Shown piece by piece: positions 1-8,743 of a stretch of DNA of 36,214 bases. The notes below the pieces were generated by a model. It saw only the letters and a list, made by a program, of their open reading frames with translations. It searched no databases and was not told where the DNA came from. The DNA comes from CAYGXH01 sp964354485 (GTDB taxonomy: Bacteria; Bacteroidota; Ignavibacteria; UBA10030; SZUA-254). The first letter of the stretch is position 1, and every line of letters starts with the position of its first letter. Both the position numbers and the translations under genes were made by a program. The stretch lies in contig CAYGZY010000044.1 in NCBI GenBank assembly GCA_964354485.1, positions 1-36,214 on the forward strand. Reading direction: 5' to 3'.

Positions 1-1369
1 GTTTCCAGAATTTTCCGACATATTCCTGGAGCAGAAAACGGGCAACCCTCGTTCCTGCGTCGATCGTTGTCAGGATGAAGAGCGCCTCAAACATGATTGC
101 AAAATGATACCAGTACGACATCAGCTTTGCCATGCCGGGCACTGCAGAAAATATCTGGGCGAATCCGACGGCCAGGGATACTGCTCCGCCAGTTCTCCCG
201 ACCAGCGATTCACCCACTTGTCTCGAAAGTTCAGCGAGATTCACCGGTTCAATACCGAGCTGTTGAAACTTTTCAGCTGTCGCGTTGATGGCGAAGTAAT
301 CATTCGGATGCAGTGAACATGCTGCGATCAGAGCAATCAGGCCTACCAATCCTTCCATGAGCATCGCACCGTAACCGATCATCCTGGTATCTGTTTCCTT
401 ATTTATCATTTTGGGAGTTGTACCTGAGGCAACGAGCGAATGGAAACCCGAAATGGCGCCGCACGCTATCGTTATGAAGACGAAAGGAAATATTTTTCCC
501 GGAATGATCGGTCCGCCGCCGCTGACGAATTCTGTCAGTGCCGGCATCCTGAGGTCCGGTCTGACAATGATCACACCGATTATGAGCGCAGCGATCGTCC
601 CGATTTTCATGTACGAACTCAGATAATCCCGGGGAGTCAATAGCAACCACACCGGCAGAACTGAGGCAGCGAAACCATATACAGCCAGTGCAATAATGAT
701 TTGTTCCCGCGTGAGGGTAAAGTACGGTGCAAGTGCCGAACCCGGGATGTAGCTACCGAAAATAACTGCCGCAAGAACAGCAAAGACTCCAATAAAGCTG
801 GCCTCTACAATCTTCCCCGGCCGGATCCTGTACATCCATAATCCGACGAATAACGCAATGGGGATCGTCATACCGATAGTAAATGTTCCCCACGAACTTT
901 CAGCAAGCGCGTTTACAACAGCGAGCCCAAGGCCCGAAAGCGCGATAATGACGATAATCAGGATGGCGATCGAGCTGATAATGCTCGCGAGCGGACTTAT
1001 CTCATACCGTGCTATCTCCGAAAGCGACTTGCCTTTTCGCCGGACAGATGCAACTAAAACAGTGAAATCGTGGACGCCACCCGCCAAAACGACACCGATG
1101 AGGAGCCAGAGAAAACCGGGCAGGTAGCCGAACTGCGCGGCGAGAACCGGCCCGATAAGGGGACCTGCTCCCGATATTGCGGCAAAATGATGTCCAAACA
1201 GCACCCACTTGTTCGTCGGCTCGTAATTCTGTCCGTCCCGCATTGTATTGGCAGGCGTAGGTCTGCTTTCGTCAAGTGCAACGACCCTGGCAGCGATGAA
1301 TGCACTGTAGTAACGGTATGCAATTGCCATGACACAGAGTGCGATAATAATCAGCGGTAAGGCATTCAT
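1..1369 (-). CDS. cstA: Carbon starvation protein A (CstA/BtsT family transporter), 5' part
   Basis: This is a polytopic inner-membrane transporter of the CstA family, whose characterised members take up pyruvate or peptides. The reading frame is open from an ATG at 1369 to the left edge of the window, about 456 residues, against roughly 700 for the usual family length, so the C-terminus lies outside. The translation begins MNALPLIIIALCV and soon carries the family signature FGHHFAAISGAGPLIGPVLA, followed by many hydrophobic segments and, near the edge, an LTTIDAGTRVARFLLQEY segment typical of CstA. No strong ribosome binding site precedes the ATG. It lies 86 bases downstream of yraN on the same strand and may be the last gene of that operon or have its own leader, which contains an inverted repeat. 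The family assignment is firm; the transported substrate cannot be read from the sequence. Confidence 0.93.
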   Translation of the reverse strand, partial: MNALPLIIIALCVMAIAYRYYSAFIAARVVALDESRPTPANTMRDGQNYEPTNKWVLFGHHFAAISGAGPLIGPVLAAQFGYLPGFLWLLIGVVLAGGVHDFTVLVASVRRKGKSLSEIARYEISPLASIISSIAILIIVIIALSGLGLAVVNALAESSWGTFTIGMTIPIALFVGLWMYRIRPGKIVEASFIGVFAVLAAVIFGSYIPGSALAPYFTLTREQIIIALAVYGFAASVLPVWLLLTPRDYLSSYMKIGTIAALIIGVIIVRPDLRMPALTEFVSGGGPIIPGKIFPFVFITIACGAISGFHSLVASGTTPKMINKETDTRMIGYGAMLMEGLVGLIALIAACSLHPNDYFAINATAEKFQQLGIEPVNLAELSRQVGESLVGRTGGAVSLAVGFAQIFSAVPGMAKLMSYWYHFAIMFEALFILTTIDAGTRVARFLLQEYVGKFWK

Positions 1370-1411
1370 GGTTTTCTACTCAAGAGTTGTGCATCATATT
1401 GTGATTGGGGC

Positions 1412-1438
1412 GAGAATAGCGAAAGGAAGTGTATTCTC
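1412..1438. repeat. 7-bp inverted repeat in the cstA leader
   Basis: GAGAATA (1412-1418) and TATTCTC (1432-1438) form a perfect 7-base inverted repeat with a 13-base spacer, in the 86-base gap between yraN and cstA. It could be an operator or an mRNA hairpin ahead of cstA. No T-tract follows on either strand, so it is not an intrinsic terminator. A repeat this short could be chance. Confidence 0.3.
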
Positions 1439-1455
1439 CGATCTTCGCGAACATG

Positions 1456-1815
1456 TCAGAATGCATCCTCAATGTGGCGGATGACGGGTGCAGTTTTTTC
1501 ACAATCGATCGCAATGACGTCGAAGCGGCATATTTTATCATCGATGGTGTTCTCGAAGATAAAACCGTCAGCGGTTTTTCGGATTCTTTCGCGTTTATTC
1601 TTAGTCACAGCATCCTCCGGTTCGCCGAACTTCTTCGACCGGAATGTTTTTACTTCGATGAAGACGAGAACATCTCCGTCTTCCGCAATGATATCAATTT
1701 CACCGTGTTCGTAGCGGTAATTTCGCTGAAGAATACGATAACCTTTTTTCAGTAAATAATCAACCGCGAGGCTCTCCCCTGCTTGCCCTCTCGCCCGTCG
1801 GTCATTCATGGTCAT
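1456..1815 (-). CDS. yraN: YraN/UPF0102 family endonuclease-like protein
   Basis: This is a 119-residue member of the UPF0102 (YraN) family, small proteins with a restriction-endonuclease-like fold and no settled cellular role. The family hallmarks are clear: an N-terminal GQAGESLAVDYLLKKGY helix region, then RNYRYEHGEIDIIAEDGD and VLVFIEVKTFR, in which the E, D and ExK residues match the PD-(D/E)xK nuclease core. The length is normal. The start is either the ATG at 1815 or the ATG two codons later at 1809; both lie inside the end of rnhB, so the genes overlap by up to 14 bases and are translationally coupled. The rnhB-yraN pairing is common in bacteria and supports both calls. Confidence 0.93.
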   Translation of the reverse strand: MTMNDRRARGQAGESLAVDYLLKKGYRILQRNYRYEHGEIDIIAEDGDVLVFIEVKTFRSKKFGEPEDAVTKNKRERIRKTADGFIFENTIDDKICRFDVIAIDCEKTAPVIRHIEDAF

Positions 1816-2440
1816 GATTCTTCAGGGATGAGACGTGAAAGCTCCTCCGGTGGATTGTGCATAATCCGAATTTCCTGATGGCATCGATATGCTCACGGGT
1901 TCCGTACCCCTTGTGATGCGCAAAGCCGTACTGGGGGTACTCCCTGTCATACTGACGCATAAGACGATCACGCGTCACCTTGGCTACTATCGATGCAGCT
2001 GCAACTGAAACGGATATTGTATCACCGTCAACAATCGTTGTATAGGGGATATTCGCTCCGGCAAAATACGGCCCATCGACGAGAAGATGCTCCGGTTCGC
2101 AGTCAAGTCGTGCTATTGCTGAGTGCATCGCGCGGAATGTGGCGTTGAGAATATTCACTTCATCAATAACCACATGATCCACGATCCCCACGCCGATGCC
2201 AACCGCAGAATCCATGATAACTTTAAATAATTCTTCCCTCATTCGTTCAGAGAGTTTTTTGGAGTCGTCAATTCCCTTAATCTCAACATAATGAGGGAAT
2301 ACCACTGCAGCTGCCACTACCGGTCCTGCCAGCGGCCCCCGGCCAGCCTCATCCACGCCGGCAATATATCTCAGACCGCGGTCCCACAATTCCCGTTCAA
2401 TGCGCAGATCTGCCATCGTACGATACGTAACTATTTCCAA
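1802..2440 (-). CDS. rnhB: Ribonuclease HII
   Basis: RNase HII cleaves the RNA strand of RNA-DNA hybrids and starts removal of single ribonucleotides from DNA. The 212-residue product has the family core GVDEAGRGPLAGPVV at residues 28-42, with catalytic Asp30 and Glu31, a DDSKKLSERMREELF segment, Asp122 in HLLVDGPY and the C-terminal HHKGYGTREHIDAI block. The frame opens with a TTG at 2440. An ATG at residue 9 (2416) is an equally reasonable start, as neither has a convincing ribosome binding site. The gene lies 27 bases behind the Omp85 gene and overlaps yraN at its 3' end. Length is normal. Confidence 0.95.
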   Translation of the reverse strand: MEIVTYRTMADLRIERELWDRGLRYIAGVDEAGRGPLAGPVVAAAVVFPHYVEIKGIDDSKKLSERMREELFKVIMDSAVGIGVGIVDHVVIDEVNILNATFRAMHSAIARLDCEPEHLLVDGPYFAGANIPYTTIVDGDTISVSVAAASIVAKVTRDRLMRQYDREYPQYGFAHHKGYGTREHIDAIRKFGLCTIHRRSFHVSSLKNHDHE

Positions 2441-2467
2441 AATATATATTTATATAATTGAACAATT

Positions 2468-4189
2468 CTAAAATTCATTTACAATTCCGAAATGAACTTT
2501 CCCTTCGAAAAATGAATCCCCTTCACCGAAACCAAAGCTTACACCGATGTTCCCAATAGCTGTCTCAAAACGAATACCAGACCCATAACCGATGAGGTAA
2601 TCCCGGGCAGAGGAAATTTCAGCAGCCTCATCTGCAGGCAGGAGGAAGTATCCGGTATCAAAAAAAACATAAACGAACGACCTGGATGTGAGGATCAATC
2701 GGTACTCCAAATTCGTCCACGCGACGTCTTTCCCGAGAAACTGGTTTTCACGGTATCCGCGAAAAGTATTTGTACCGCCAAACCGGTGGAGGTCACCGAT
2801 TTCTATGCCTCCGCCAGTAAGCGTTTTGCCGTGAAACCCGATATGTAAAACCTGTCGACTTAATATCTGCATAAAAATGTCAAGATCGATGCCAACGCGC
2901 TGAAGAGTGGTCCGTTCCTCGATTGTTTTTTTTCTCTCCATGTGGTAGTGTGTAGAATATGCAATTCCACGGATTGGATTAAGAATCTGATCGCGGGTAT
3001 CGTAACCGATTTCAAGGCCTGCGACAATCCTTGTGCTTTTCATCAGTTTCGTGGTTGGACCCGACGGGATAACGGTCTGCTGACCGAACACACCGCTTAA
3101 CGTGAGCGACTCATCAACAAGAAGATCAGCCTGTCCCTTGATGCCGCGTCGAACGTAGGTACTATCCTGCTGTCGCTGGTCAAATGCGACAGCAGCGTTT
3201 AAGGGGAAATTAAAAATCCATGGTTCCACGTAGCTGAGTTGCACATCCTGAGAATTCCGTTCATCCTTCGACCAGTGAACCTGAAATTTCCTGCTGGTCC
3301 CGAAGAGATTACGCATGCCGATATCAATCATGCCGGTAAACGTACCGTTCCCCCCGGTGGTGGGCGCATACCCCACGATGCCATTAAAAGTAGCTGTTTT
3401 TCCTTCTACAACCTTGATAACCACCCCGCCTCCGTAGGACGTGCTATATACTTCAGGCTCATCTACCTGAGAGAAAATATTGAGCCGGCGCAGGCGGTTC
3501 GGAATCCTGTCGATTTTTTCGCGGTTATACATTTCATGCAATCTTATGCGAGATTCCCGTATAATCACATCATCGTCGGTCACCGTATTTCCTATGACTT
3601 GTATTTCATCGATTGTAACCTTTTTGCCCTCGTCCACCCCGATGGTTACGCTGATGTTCATCTCATCTTTGCCTCTCATCAAAGAGACATCCTGCACTCG
3701 AATGGATGTAAAAGGAAATCCCATGCGTCCGTACGCACCGATGAGGTTATCAATATCATCTTCGAGCAGGGCAGAAAACAGGTAATTTCCGGTTTTGGTC
3801 TGAAAACTTTCGAGAATTTCCTCCTCAGAAAGAACTGAATTTCCTCTGATCCGTAATTCACCGATAGTGAGCGGCGACCCCTCATTGATCGAGATAAAGA
3901 TTACCACCTCGCTGCTGTCGGTGGAGTACATCAGTGTGTCGACGTATACCTCGGCAAAGTAGCAGCCACGCTGATGGTAAAGAAAAAGTACTAACTGGAC
4001 GTCGTGTAAAATGACAGAAGGAAGCAGAACCGACCCGATTTTTGTGCTCATGGCATCCAGAAGCTGCTGCGATGAAAACACATGATTACCACTGAAACTG
4101 ATTTCCCTCACGACTGCGCTTTCCGACCAAGATGCCATGACGATGCTTACGCTCAAACCAATTATTACGATTGTCCTGGCGATTATCAT
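2468..4189 (-). CDS. Omp85-family outer membrane protein (BamA/TamA-like)
   Basis: This is an outer-membrane beta-barrel protein of the Omp85 superfamily, which inserts or exports proteins at the outer membrane. The frame extends further upstream, but the ATG at 4189 gives a clean signal peptide (MIIARTIVIIGLSVSIVM) and sits two bases after the stop of the GWxTD gene, so I prefer this 573-residue form. Three POTRA-like repeats follow at about residues 26-100, 105-180 and 185-260, with the starts REISFSGNHVFS, IGELRIRGNSVLS and IDEIQVIGNTVT. The barrel contains the loop-6 motif FRGY near residue 475 and ends in a terminal phenylalanine. Three POTRAs and this length fit TamA-like or accessory Omp85 proteins better than the essential five-POTRA BamA, but the sequence alone does not decide this. 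Coupling to the secreted GWxTD protein suggests a joint envelope role. Confidence 0.88.
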   Translation of the reverse strand: MIIARTIVIIGLSVSIVMASWSESAVVREISFSGNHVFSSQQLLDAMSTKIGSVLLPSVILHDVQLVLFLYHQRGCYFAEVYVDTLMYSTDSSEVVIFISINEGSPLTIGELRIRGNSVLSEEEILESFQTKTGNYLFSALLEDDIDNLIGAYGRMGFPFTSIRVQDVSLMRGKDEMNISVTIGVDEGKKVTIDEIQVIGNTVTDDDVIIRESRIRLHEMYNREKIDRIPNRLRRLNIFSQVDEPEVYSTSYGGGVVIKVVEGKTATFNGIVGYAPTTGGNGTFTGMIDIGMRNLFGTSRKFQVHWSKDERNSQDVQLSYVEPWIFNFPLNAAVAFDQRQQDSTYVRRGIKGQADLLVDESLTLSGVFGQQTVIPSGPTTKLMKSTRIVAGLEIGYDTRDQILNPIRGIAYSTHYHMERKKTIEERTTLQRVGIDLDIFMQILSRQVLHIGFHGKTLTGGGIEIGDLHRFGGTNTFRGYRENQFLGKDVAWTNLEYRLILTSRSFVYVFFDTGYFLLPADEAAEISSARDYLIGYGSGIRFETAIGNIGVSFGFGEGDSFFEGKVHFGIVNEF

Positions 4190-4191
4190 TA

Positions 4192-5490
4192 TCAGCGCGG
4201 TCTTATGCCGCTGATATCCCAATCCGTATTCTGTAGCCGATATTCGCCAAAACCGCTTATATCGACGAAGATGAATTCCCGGTTCAGCTCGTAGTAGCTC
4301 CATATTTCGTACGGTTTCGAATTCATCTCAAAGGGATGCCGTTCGATATTACTCGGAGCACCGAAGAGGATGTAGATCATCCCCATATCCGCCTTCCAGC
4401 CATCCAGATAATAACTGAAGTGTACATTTGCATACGCAATGCGCGAGTAGTACTCCTCCATGATTTCATTCCGTTCTGTCTGCGGTGTGGGGTCTTTGGT
4501 CCGCCAGAACTTTTGAAAGAGGTCCCTCTTCATTTCCGGTGCGGCACGACGCATCTCCTCTACCTGTTCACGATCAGCAATATATTGAATCTGCTCTATC
4601 GCAAGGTCAAGGTCAGAGACGGATAGAGGCATGCCACGCCATCGGATTGCAATCTGACGATTCGCGCGGGCTACCTCCGTTTCAATCTCTTTTCTGTTTG
4701 AGTCCCGAACCGGAAAGCCGGTCAATTCCAGAATATAATCTCCGGCAATCAGAGCATCGGTCTTCAGAAGTCTGTATACCCCCTGAGGCGACGTACTGAT
4801 CCGTTGTCTGAACGAGTCACTCTTAACAATTGTACCCTTTATGTTCCTCAGAACGAGCGAGATGGCTGCTGAGTCTGCTGTGAGCGTATCATACACTTCG
4901 AAATAAATGTAAAAACTGTCGAGATTGCCGCCAACAGCACCGGAAATATTCGGTGTAACGACCAGGTTTGCGGAGTCCATCTCGATGTGAGATACAAGCA
5001 TGATATCGCTGATTGCAAACGGAGATTTGGAATAAGCGTGAATCTTGATTTTTTTCTTCTGCTGTGCCGGCATTTCAGTTTCCATATCTTTCACCAGAAC
5101 AGAAATTACGTATGTTCCAGGCGTGAGGAGGAATGTTTTCTGATTGACATAACATATTGAAGACGAAATGGTTTTCCCATAATCTTTTACTCTGATCGTT
5201 TCCCTCCAGAATTTTTCATTAACGAGAGTTTCAGTGGAATCATAGATGGTGATTGTTATTTCACAGCGAGAATTGAAACTGTCTCCCTCCCTCACAAACT
5301 GCAGAGCTTCATATGGGATTTCGAGAAAAACATCAAGCCTCTCCACGCCGCTTTCATCGGCAGAAAAGCTCAGAGCTTCAAAATAAAATTTCGGCATGCC
5401 GCCGTGGTCCGGAGGACGTTCTGACCGCTGACCGTAACAGGGAAATGCCGTAAAGAAACATAGAACTATCCATGTGGTAAAAATTCTCAT
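4192..5490 (-). CDS. Secreted GWxTD-domain protein
   Basis: This protein of about 432 residues carries a C-terminal GWxTD domain, a family of unknown function found mainly in Bacteroidota/Chlorobiota and relatives. The frame opens at 5505, but the ATG at 5490 has a GGAG nine bases upstream and begins directly with a signal peptide (MRIFTTWIVLCFFTAFPC), so I chose it. The middle is rich in beta-strand-like segments. The defining motif is near residue 365, DGWKADMGMIYILFGAP, followed by PYEIWSYY and a GFGEYRL tail. Alanine stands where the name-giving threonine is usual. It lies 33 bases downstream of rimO and two bases before the Omp85 start, implying co-translation with that barrel protein. 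The domain call is firm; the function is unknown. Confidence 0.85.
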   Translation of the reverse strand: MRIFTTWIVLCFFTAFPCYGQRSERPPDHGGMPKFYFEALSFSADESGVERLDVFLEIPYEALQFVREGDSFNSRCEITITIYDSTETLVNEKFWRETIRVKDYGKTISSSICYVNQKTFLLTPGTYVISVLVKDMETEMPAQQKKKIKIHAYSKSPFAISDIMLVSHIEMDSANLVVTPNISGAVGGNLDSFYIYFEVYDTLTADSAAISLVLRNIKGTIVKSDSFRQRISTSPQGVYRLLKTDALIAGDYILELTGFPVRDSNRKEIETEVARANRQIAIRWRGMPLSVSDLDLAIEQIQYIADREQVEEMRRAAPEMKRDLFQKFWRTKDPTPQTERNEIMEEYYSRIAYANVHFSYYLDGWKADMGMIYILFGAPSNIERHPFEMNSKPYEIWSYYELNREFIFVDISGFGEYRLQNTDWDISGIRPR

Positions 5491-5523
5491 ACTCTTATTC
5501 TCCATCTGATGGATCTGCAGACA

Positions 5524-6819
5524 TCAATCTACGCAAAGTTTTCCTTCCATATCATACGCATCCGCGCGCTGAATTTCAACATCGTAAAAATTTCCTGTCA
5601 CGGCTCCCACCGCGTCATTTACCGTTACCTCGTTATCAATCTCAGGTGCATCATACTCTGTCCTACCGATGGCTGTTGTTACTTCCTTACGATCGATAAG
5701 CACACGGATTCTCTTCCCTATCATCTTACGGTTGTGTTCGAGCGCGATCCGCTCCTGAAGCTCCATGAGTGCGGCATACCTCTCCTCTTTGATGAGAGAG
5801 GGCACGGGATCGCCGAGCTTATAAGCGTCGGTACCGTCCTCCTGTGAATACGTGAACACCCCTACACGTTCGAACTTTGCCTCCTGAACAAATCCGAAAA
5901 GCTCTTGAAATTCATCTTCGCCTTCGGTCGGGTACCCGACGATAAATGTCGTCCTCAACGCGATATCAGGGACTTTCGCCCGGAGTGTGGAAATAAGTCG
6001 CCGTATTTCGTCTGAAGAGACACCGCGCCTCATCGATGAAAGAACGCTATCTGAAACGTGCTGCAGCGGGATGTCGAGGTATCTGCAAAATTTCCGATTA
6101 CCTGCCAACACATCGATGACATCATCAGGAAAACCGGAGGGATATGCGTACATCAGTCGTATCCACTCGATGCCGTCGAGATCGGCTAACATTGTGAGGA
6201 GTTTAGAGAGCGCACGCTGTCCGTAGATATCGACGCCGTAGTACGTGGTGTCCTGAGCGATCAGTATGAGTTCTTTTACACCCTTTTCTGTAAGACTCTT
6301 TGCCTCACGTTGAAGTTGTTCCAACGGTGTGCTCCGATGCTTGCCTCTGATTTCCGGTATCGCACAAAATGAACAGGGGCGGTCGCATCCTTCCGAAATT
6401 TTCAGGTAAGCGTAATGTGACGGCGTTGTCAGCGATCTTTCACCTAATAGTTCGTCCTTCCATGCAACATCGATTTCCCGGATAACGTCGCGCAGCTTGT
6501 TTGCACCGATGAAGGCATCAACTTCAGGTATTTCCTTAGTCAGTTCATCGGCGTACCGCTCACTCAAGCACCCCATGACGATCAATTTTCTTATGCGTCC
6601 TTCCTCCTTCAGTCGGACAGCCCTCATAATTATATCGATAGACTCTTTTTTCGCACTTTCGATGAAACCGCACGTATTAATGACGACGATATCGCTGCCG
6701 TCGGAAGTATCGATAATTTCATAATTACTCCCTTCGAGCTGTTTCAGGAGCACTTCAGAGTCGACAACGTTTTTCGGACACCCAAGAGTGATAAGTGCGA
6801 GTTTCTTCCTGCGTGGCAT
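5524..6819 (-). CDS. rimO: Ribosomal protein S12 methylthiotransferase RimO
   Basis: RimO is a radical SAM enzyme that methylthiolates the conserved aspartate of ribosomal protein S12. The frame is open upstream, but the ATG at 6819, one base after the cdsA stop, gives the family N-terminus MPRRKKLALITLGCPKNVVD; longer starts add a non-conserved stretch inside cdsA. The 431-residue protein has the UPF0004 domain with Cys14, Cys50 and Cys84 for the auxiliary 4Fe-4S cluster, the radical SAM motif CDRPCSFC with Cys145, Cys149 and Cys152, and a C-terminal TRAM domain. LGCPKN and EGCDRPCSFCAIPEIRG favour RimO over the tRNA enzyme MiaB. Length is normal. Confidence 0.95.
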   Translation of the reverse strand: MPRRKKLALITLGCPKNVVDSEVLLKQLEGSNYEIIDTSDGSDIVVINTCGFIESAKKESIDIIMRAVRLKEEGRIRKLIVMGCLSERYADELTKEIPEVDAFIGANKLRDVIREIDVAWKDELLGERSLTTPSHYAYLKISEGCDRPCSFCAIPEIRGKHRSTPLEQLQREAKSLTEKGVKELILIAQDTTYYGVDIYGQRALSKLLTMLADLDGIEWIRLMYAYPSGFPDDVIDVLAGNRKFCRYLDIPLQHVSDSVLSSMRRGVSSDEIRRLISTLRAKVPDIALRTTFIVGYPTEGEDEFQELFGFVQEAKFERVGVFTYSQEDGTDAYKLGDPVPSLIKEERYAALMELQERIALEHNRKMIGKRIRVLIDRKEVTTAIGRTEYDAPEIDNEVTVNDAVGAVTGNFYDVEIQRADAYDMEGKLCVD

Positions 6820-6820
6820 C

Positions 6821-7768
6821 TCAACTGAAGAGGATGAAATCGATGTAGAGGTAAATGACAGGGGAAACGAGTATAAGACTATCGAAGCGATCGAGAACTC
6901 CGCCATGCCCCGGGATAATATTCGATGAATCTTTTACCCCGGCATCACGTTTTAGGAGAGATTCAACGAGGTCGCCCAACTGACCGATTGTGCCTATTAT
7001 GACGCCGAGGATCACAGCGCTTCCAAGGGATAGGTAGTTGAGAAAAAAGATCTTGAACAATATTCCTGCAATGACGGCGCTGATAAATCCCGCCAACGCA
7101 CCCTCCCAACTTTTATTCGGACTTACCCTCGGAAAAAGTTTATGCCTGCCGGCAGCAGATCCGATATAGTAGGCGGCCGAATCACAGATCCAGATAATCG
7201 CGAGGATTGAAATTACCGTGTAAGCACCCCAGCGGTAAATTTCATCTCTGACGTAAGGATTTGTAAAACTTTCAGGTTCTACAAAAAAACGGGAAACCGG
7301 AAAGTCAAATGGCACAAAAAGTTCTCTAAGCCCGATGAACGTACCCAGAAAAAAGGGGATGTAGAGCAATCCGAAAATCGTTACCGAAAGATTGAGTACG
7401 GCCGACCCGCGATTTCTGAAAAGTTCAATGAGACAGAGCGTTACGATAATAATTGTCAGCATAATATAAAGCAGCTGTGTTTGCGAGGGGAAAGGAATGA
7501 TAATATTATTCTTCCCGAGCAGGTTGAGTACGGCTGACTGGAGTTTATCATGAAAGAACGACAGATTAATGAAAAAGCCGGCTATAAGACCCAGAGCAAT
7601 TTGCGGTTCAGATCCTTTCAGCCGGGCAAGTTTATAAAATTCATGGAGTGCCAGCGCCGAGATGCAGGAAATGGTTAAGAAAAAGGGAATACCGCCGATA
7701 AAAGAAACGACAACGAAGAGAGGAATCCCGACGGCGGCAATAAGAATTCTTTTAAGATGGCTACTCAC
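6821..7768 (-). CDS. cdsA: Phosphatidate cytidylyltransferase
   Basis: CdsA makes CDP-diacylglycerol from phosphatidate and CTP, the branch point of phospholipid synthesis, and is an integral inner-membrane protein. The 315-residue product has about eight hydrophobic segments. Its C-terminal catalytic signature is intact: SPNKSWEGALAG, then GQLGDLVESLLKRDAGVKDS and IPGHGGVLDRFDS. The start is a GTG at 7768 inside the last codons of the CPBP protease gene, with an AGGG about nine bases upstream. The stop is followed one base later by rimO. The phospholipid genes plsY and gpsA lie elsewhere in this window, about 19 kb upstream on the same strand. Confidence 0.95.
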   Translation of the reverse strand: MSSHLKRILIAAVGIPLFVVVSFIGGIPFFLTISCISALALHEFYKLARLKGSEPQIALGLIAGFFINLSFFHDKLQSAVLNLLGKNNIIIPFPSQTQLLYIMLTIIIVTLCLIELFRNRGSAVLNLSVTIFGLLYIPFFLGTFIGLRELFVPFDFPVSRFFVEPESFTNPYVRDEIYRWGAYTVISILAIIWICDSAAYYIGSAAGRHKLFPRVSPNKSWEGALAGFISAVIAGILFKIFFLNYLSLGSAVILGVIIGTIGQLGDLVESLLKRDAGVKDSSNIIPGHGGVLDRFDSLILVSPVIYLYIDFILFS

Positions 7769-8741
7769 CCTTATTTTCCCTTTCTTGCCCGTTGCTTACG
7801 ATCTGGTCCGCAGGCTGGATTGATTTTTTCGTGATTTTTACGAAGTACATGGTGGATACAAGAAATATCACGCCAAAAAACCAGAATGTCGCAAGAAGCC
7901 CGGCAGTCGACATACCACCGGCATTCCCGACAATGAGATAATCATCCTCCAATTTAAAGTAGAGCGCCGCGCAGGCAAGGGCATTATTGACGAAGTGTGC
8001 GGTTATGGGTACCCATATGCTCCCCGACCGGATGACGATAAACCCAAGATAGATCCCGATAGCTACCAATGGAATGAATGAAAAGGGATTCAGGTGGTAA
8101 GCAGCAAAAATAACACCGGTGACCAGAACGCTTTGCATTGGCGAAAGTGATTTCTCTATAGTTCTCTGTATAAGTCCGCGGAACATGAATTCTTCTGCAA
8201 ATGCGGGAATGAGAGCGACAACGAAAATGACCCAGGATAACTCTGTTAATGAAGCTGAACCGACGAGTTGCCGATAAAGAGACTCGAACAGATCACGGAA
8301 TTTTTCCAGAGTGGATTGAATTTCCTGAGGCATAGGAAGCTGATCCTGAAATATGAGGTAAATCTGAAGCACCGGCTGCAGGGAAACGATTCCGATGATT
8401 GGTACAAGCAATACTTTCAGCTCAGGCCGTATTATTCTCAGGTAGTCTTTCGGTCGGTTTGAGGCGAGGAGCACGAGAACGACTGTCGGTAAAAGAATGA
8501 ATAGGAGTTGACCCACACCCGTAGCCAGTCGATATCCAAACAGACTCTTCTCCAGAGGTTCCACCCCAAAAAGGAGAAAGGTCAGAAGTCCTCCGACCAG
8601 CTGATAGAGAAAAAAAATGATTACCAGCGTAATAAACGCAAAGAGAAGGGGATGAATGCCCTGCCTTTCGATCCACGTCATTGTGATCTGATGGCCCGCC
8701 TCGTTCCGCGGACTACTGTCTGGCATGGAGATATTACTCAA
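7761..8741 (-). CDS. CPBP-family intramembrane protease (CAAX/Abi type)
   Basis: This is a multi-spanning membrane protein of the CPBP family (CAAX prenyl protease 2/Abi), glutamic intramembrane peptidases. All family motifs are present: AEEFMFRG with Glu183, Glu184 and Arg188, FAAYHLNP with His216, and HFVNN with His249 and Asn253. About eight hydrophobic segments surround them, and the last one is followed by a basic cytoplasmic tail. The first possible start is a TTG at 8741 right after the upstream gene; the first ATG is at 8726, and neither has a clear ribosome binding site. It overlaps cdsA by eight bases. Roles of the family range from peptide maturation to bacteriocin self-immunity; nothing nearby identifies a substrate. 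Confidence 0.88.
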   Translation of the reverse strand: MSNISMPDSSPRNEAGHQITMTWIERQGIHPLLFAFITLVIIFFLYQLVGGLLTFLLFGVEPLEKSLFGYRLATGVGQLLFILLPTVVLVLLASNRPKDYLRIIRPELKVLLVPIIGIVSLQPVLQIYLIFQDQLPMPQEIQSTLEKFRDLFESLYRQLVGSASLTELSWVIFVVALIPAFAEEFMFRGLIQRTIEKSLSPMQSVLVTGVIFAAYHLNPFSFIPLVAIGIYLGFIVIRSGSIWVPITAHFVNNALACAALYFKLEDDYLIVGNAGGMSTAGLLATFWFFGVIFLVSTMYFVKITKKSIQPADQIVSNGQERENKGE

Positions 8742-8743
8742 CT

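Noticed and set aside
1429..1755. A 108-codon open frame on the plus strand
   Set aside because: It is the antisense shadow of yraN, whose family motifs are unambiguous.
3239..3838. A 199-codon open frame on the plus strand
   Set aside because: It lies entirely antisense to the well-supported Omp85 gene, has no ribosome binding site and its translation shows no family motif.
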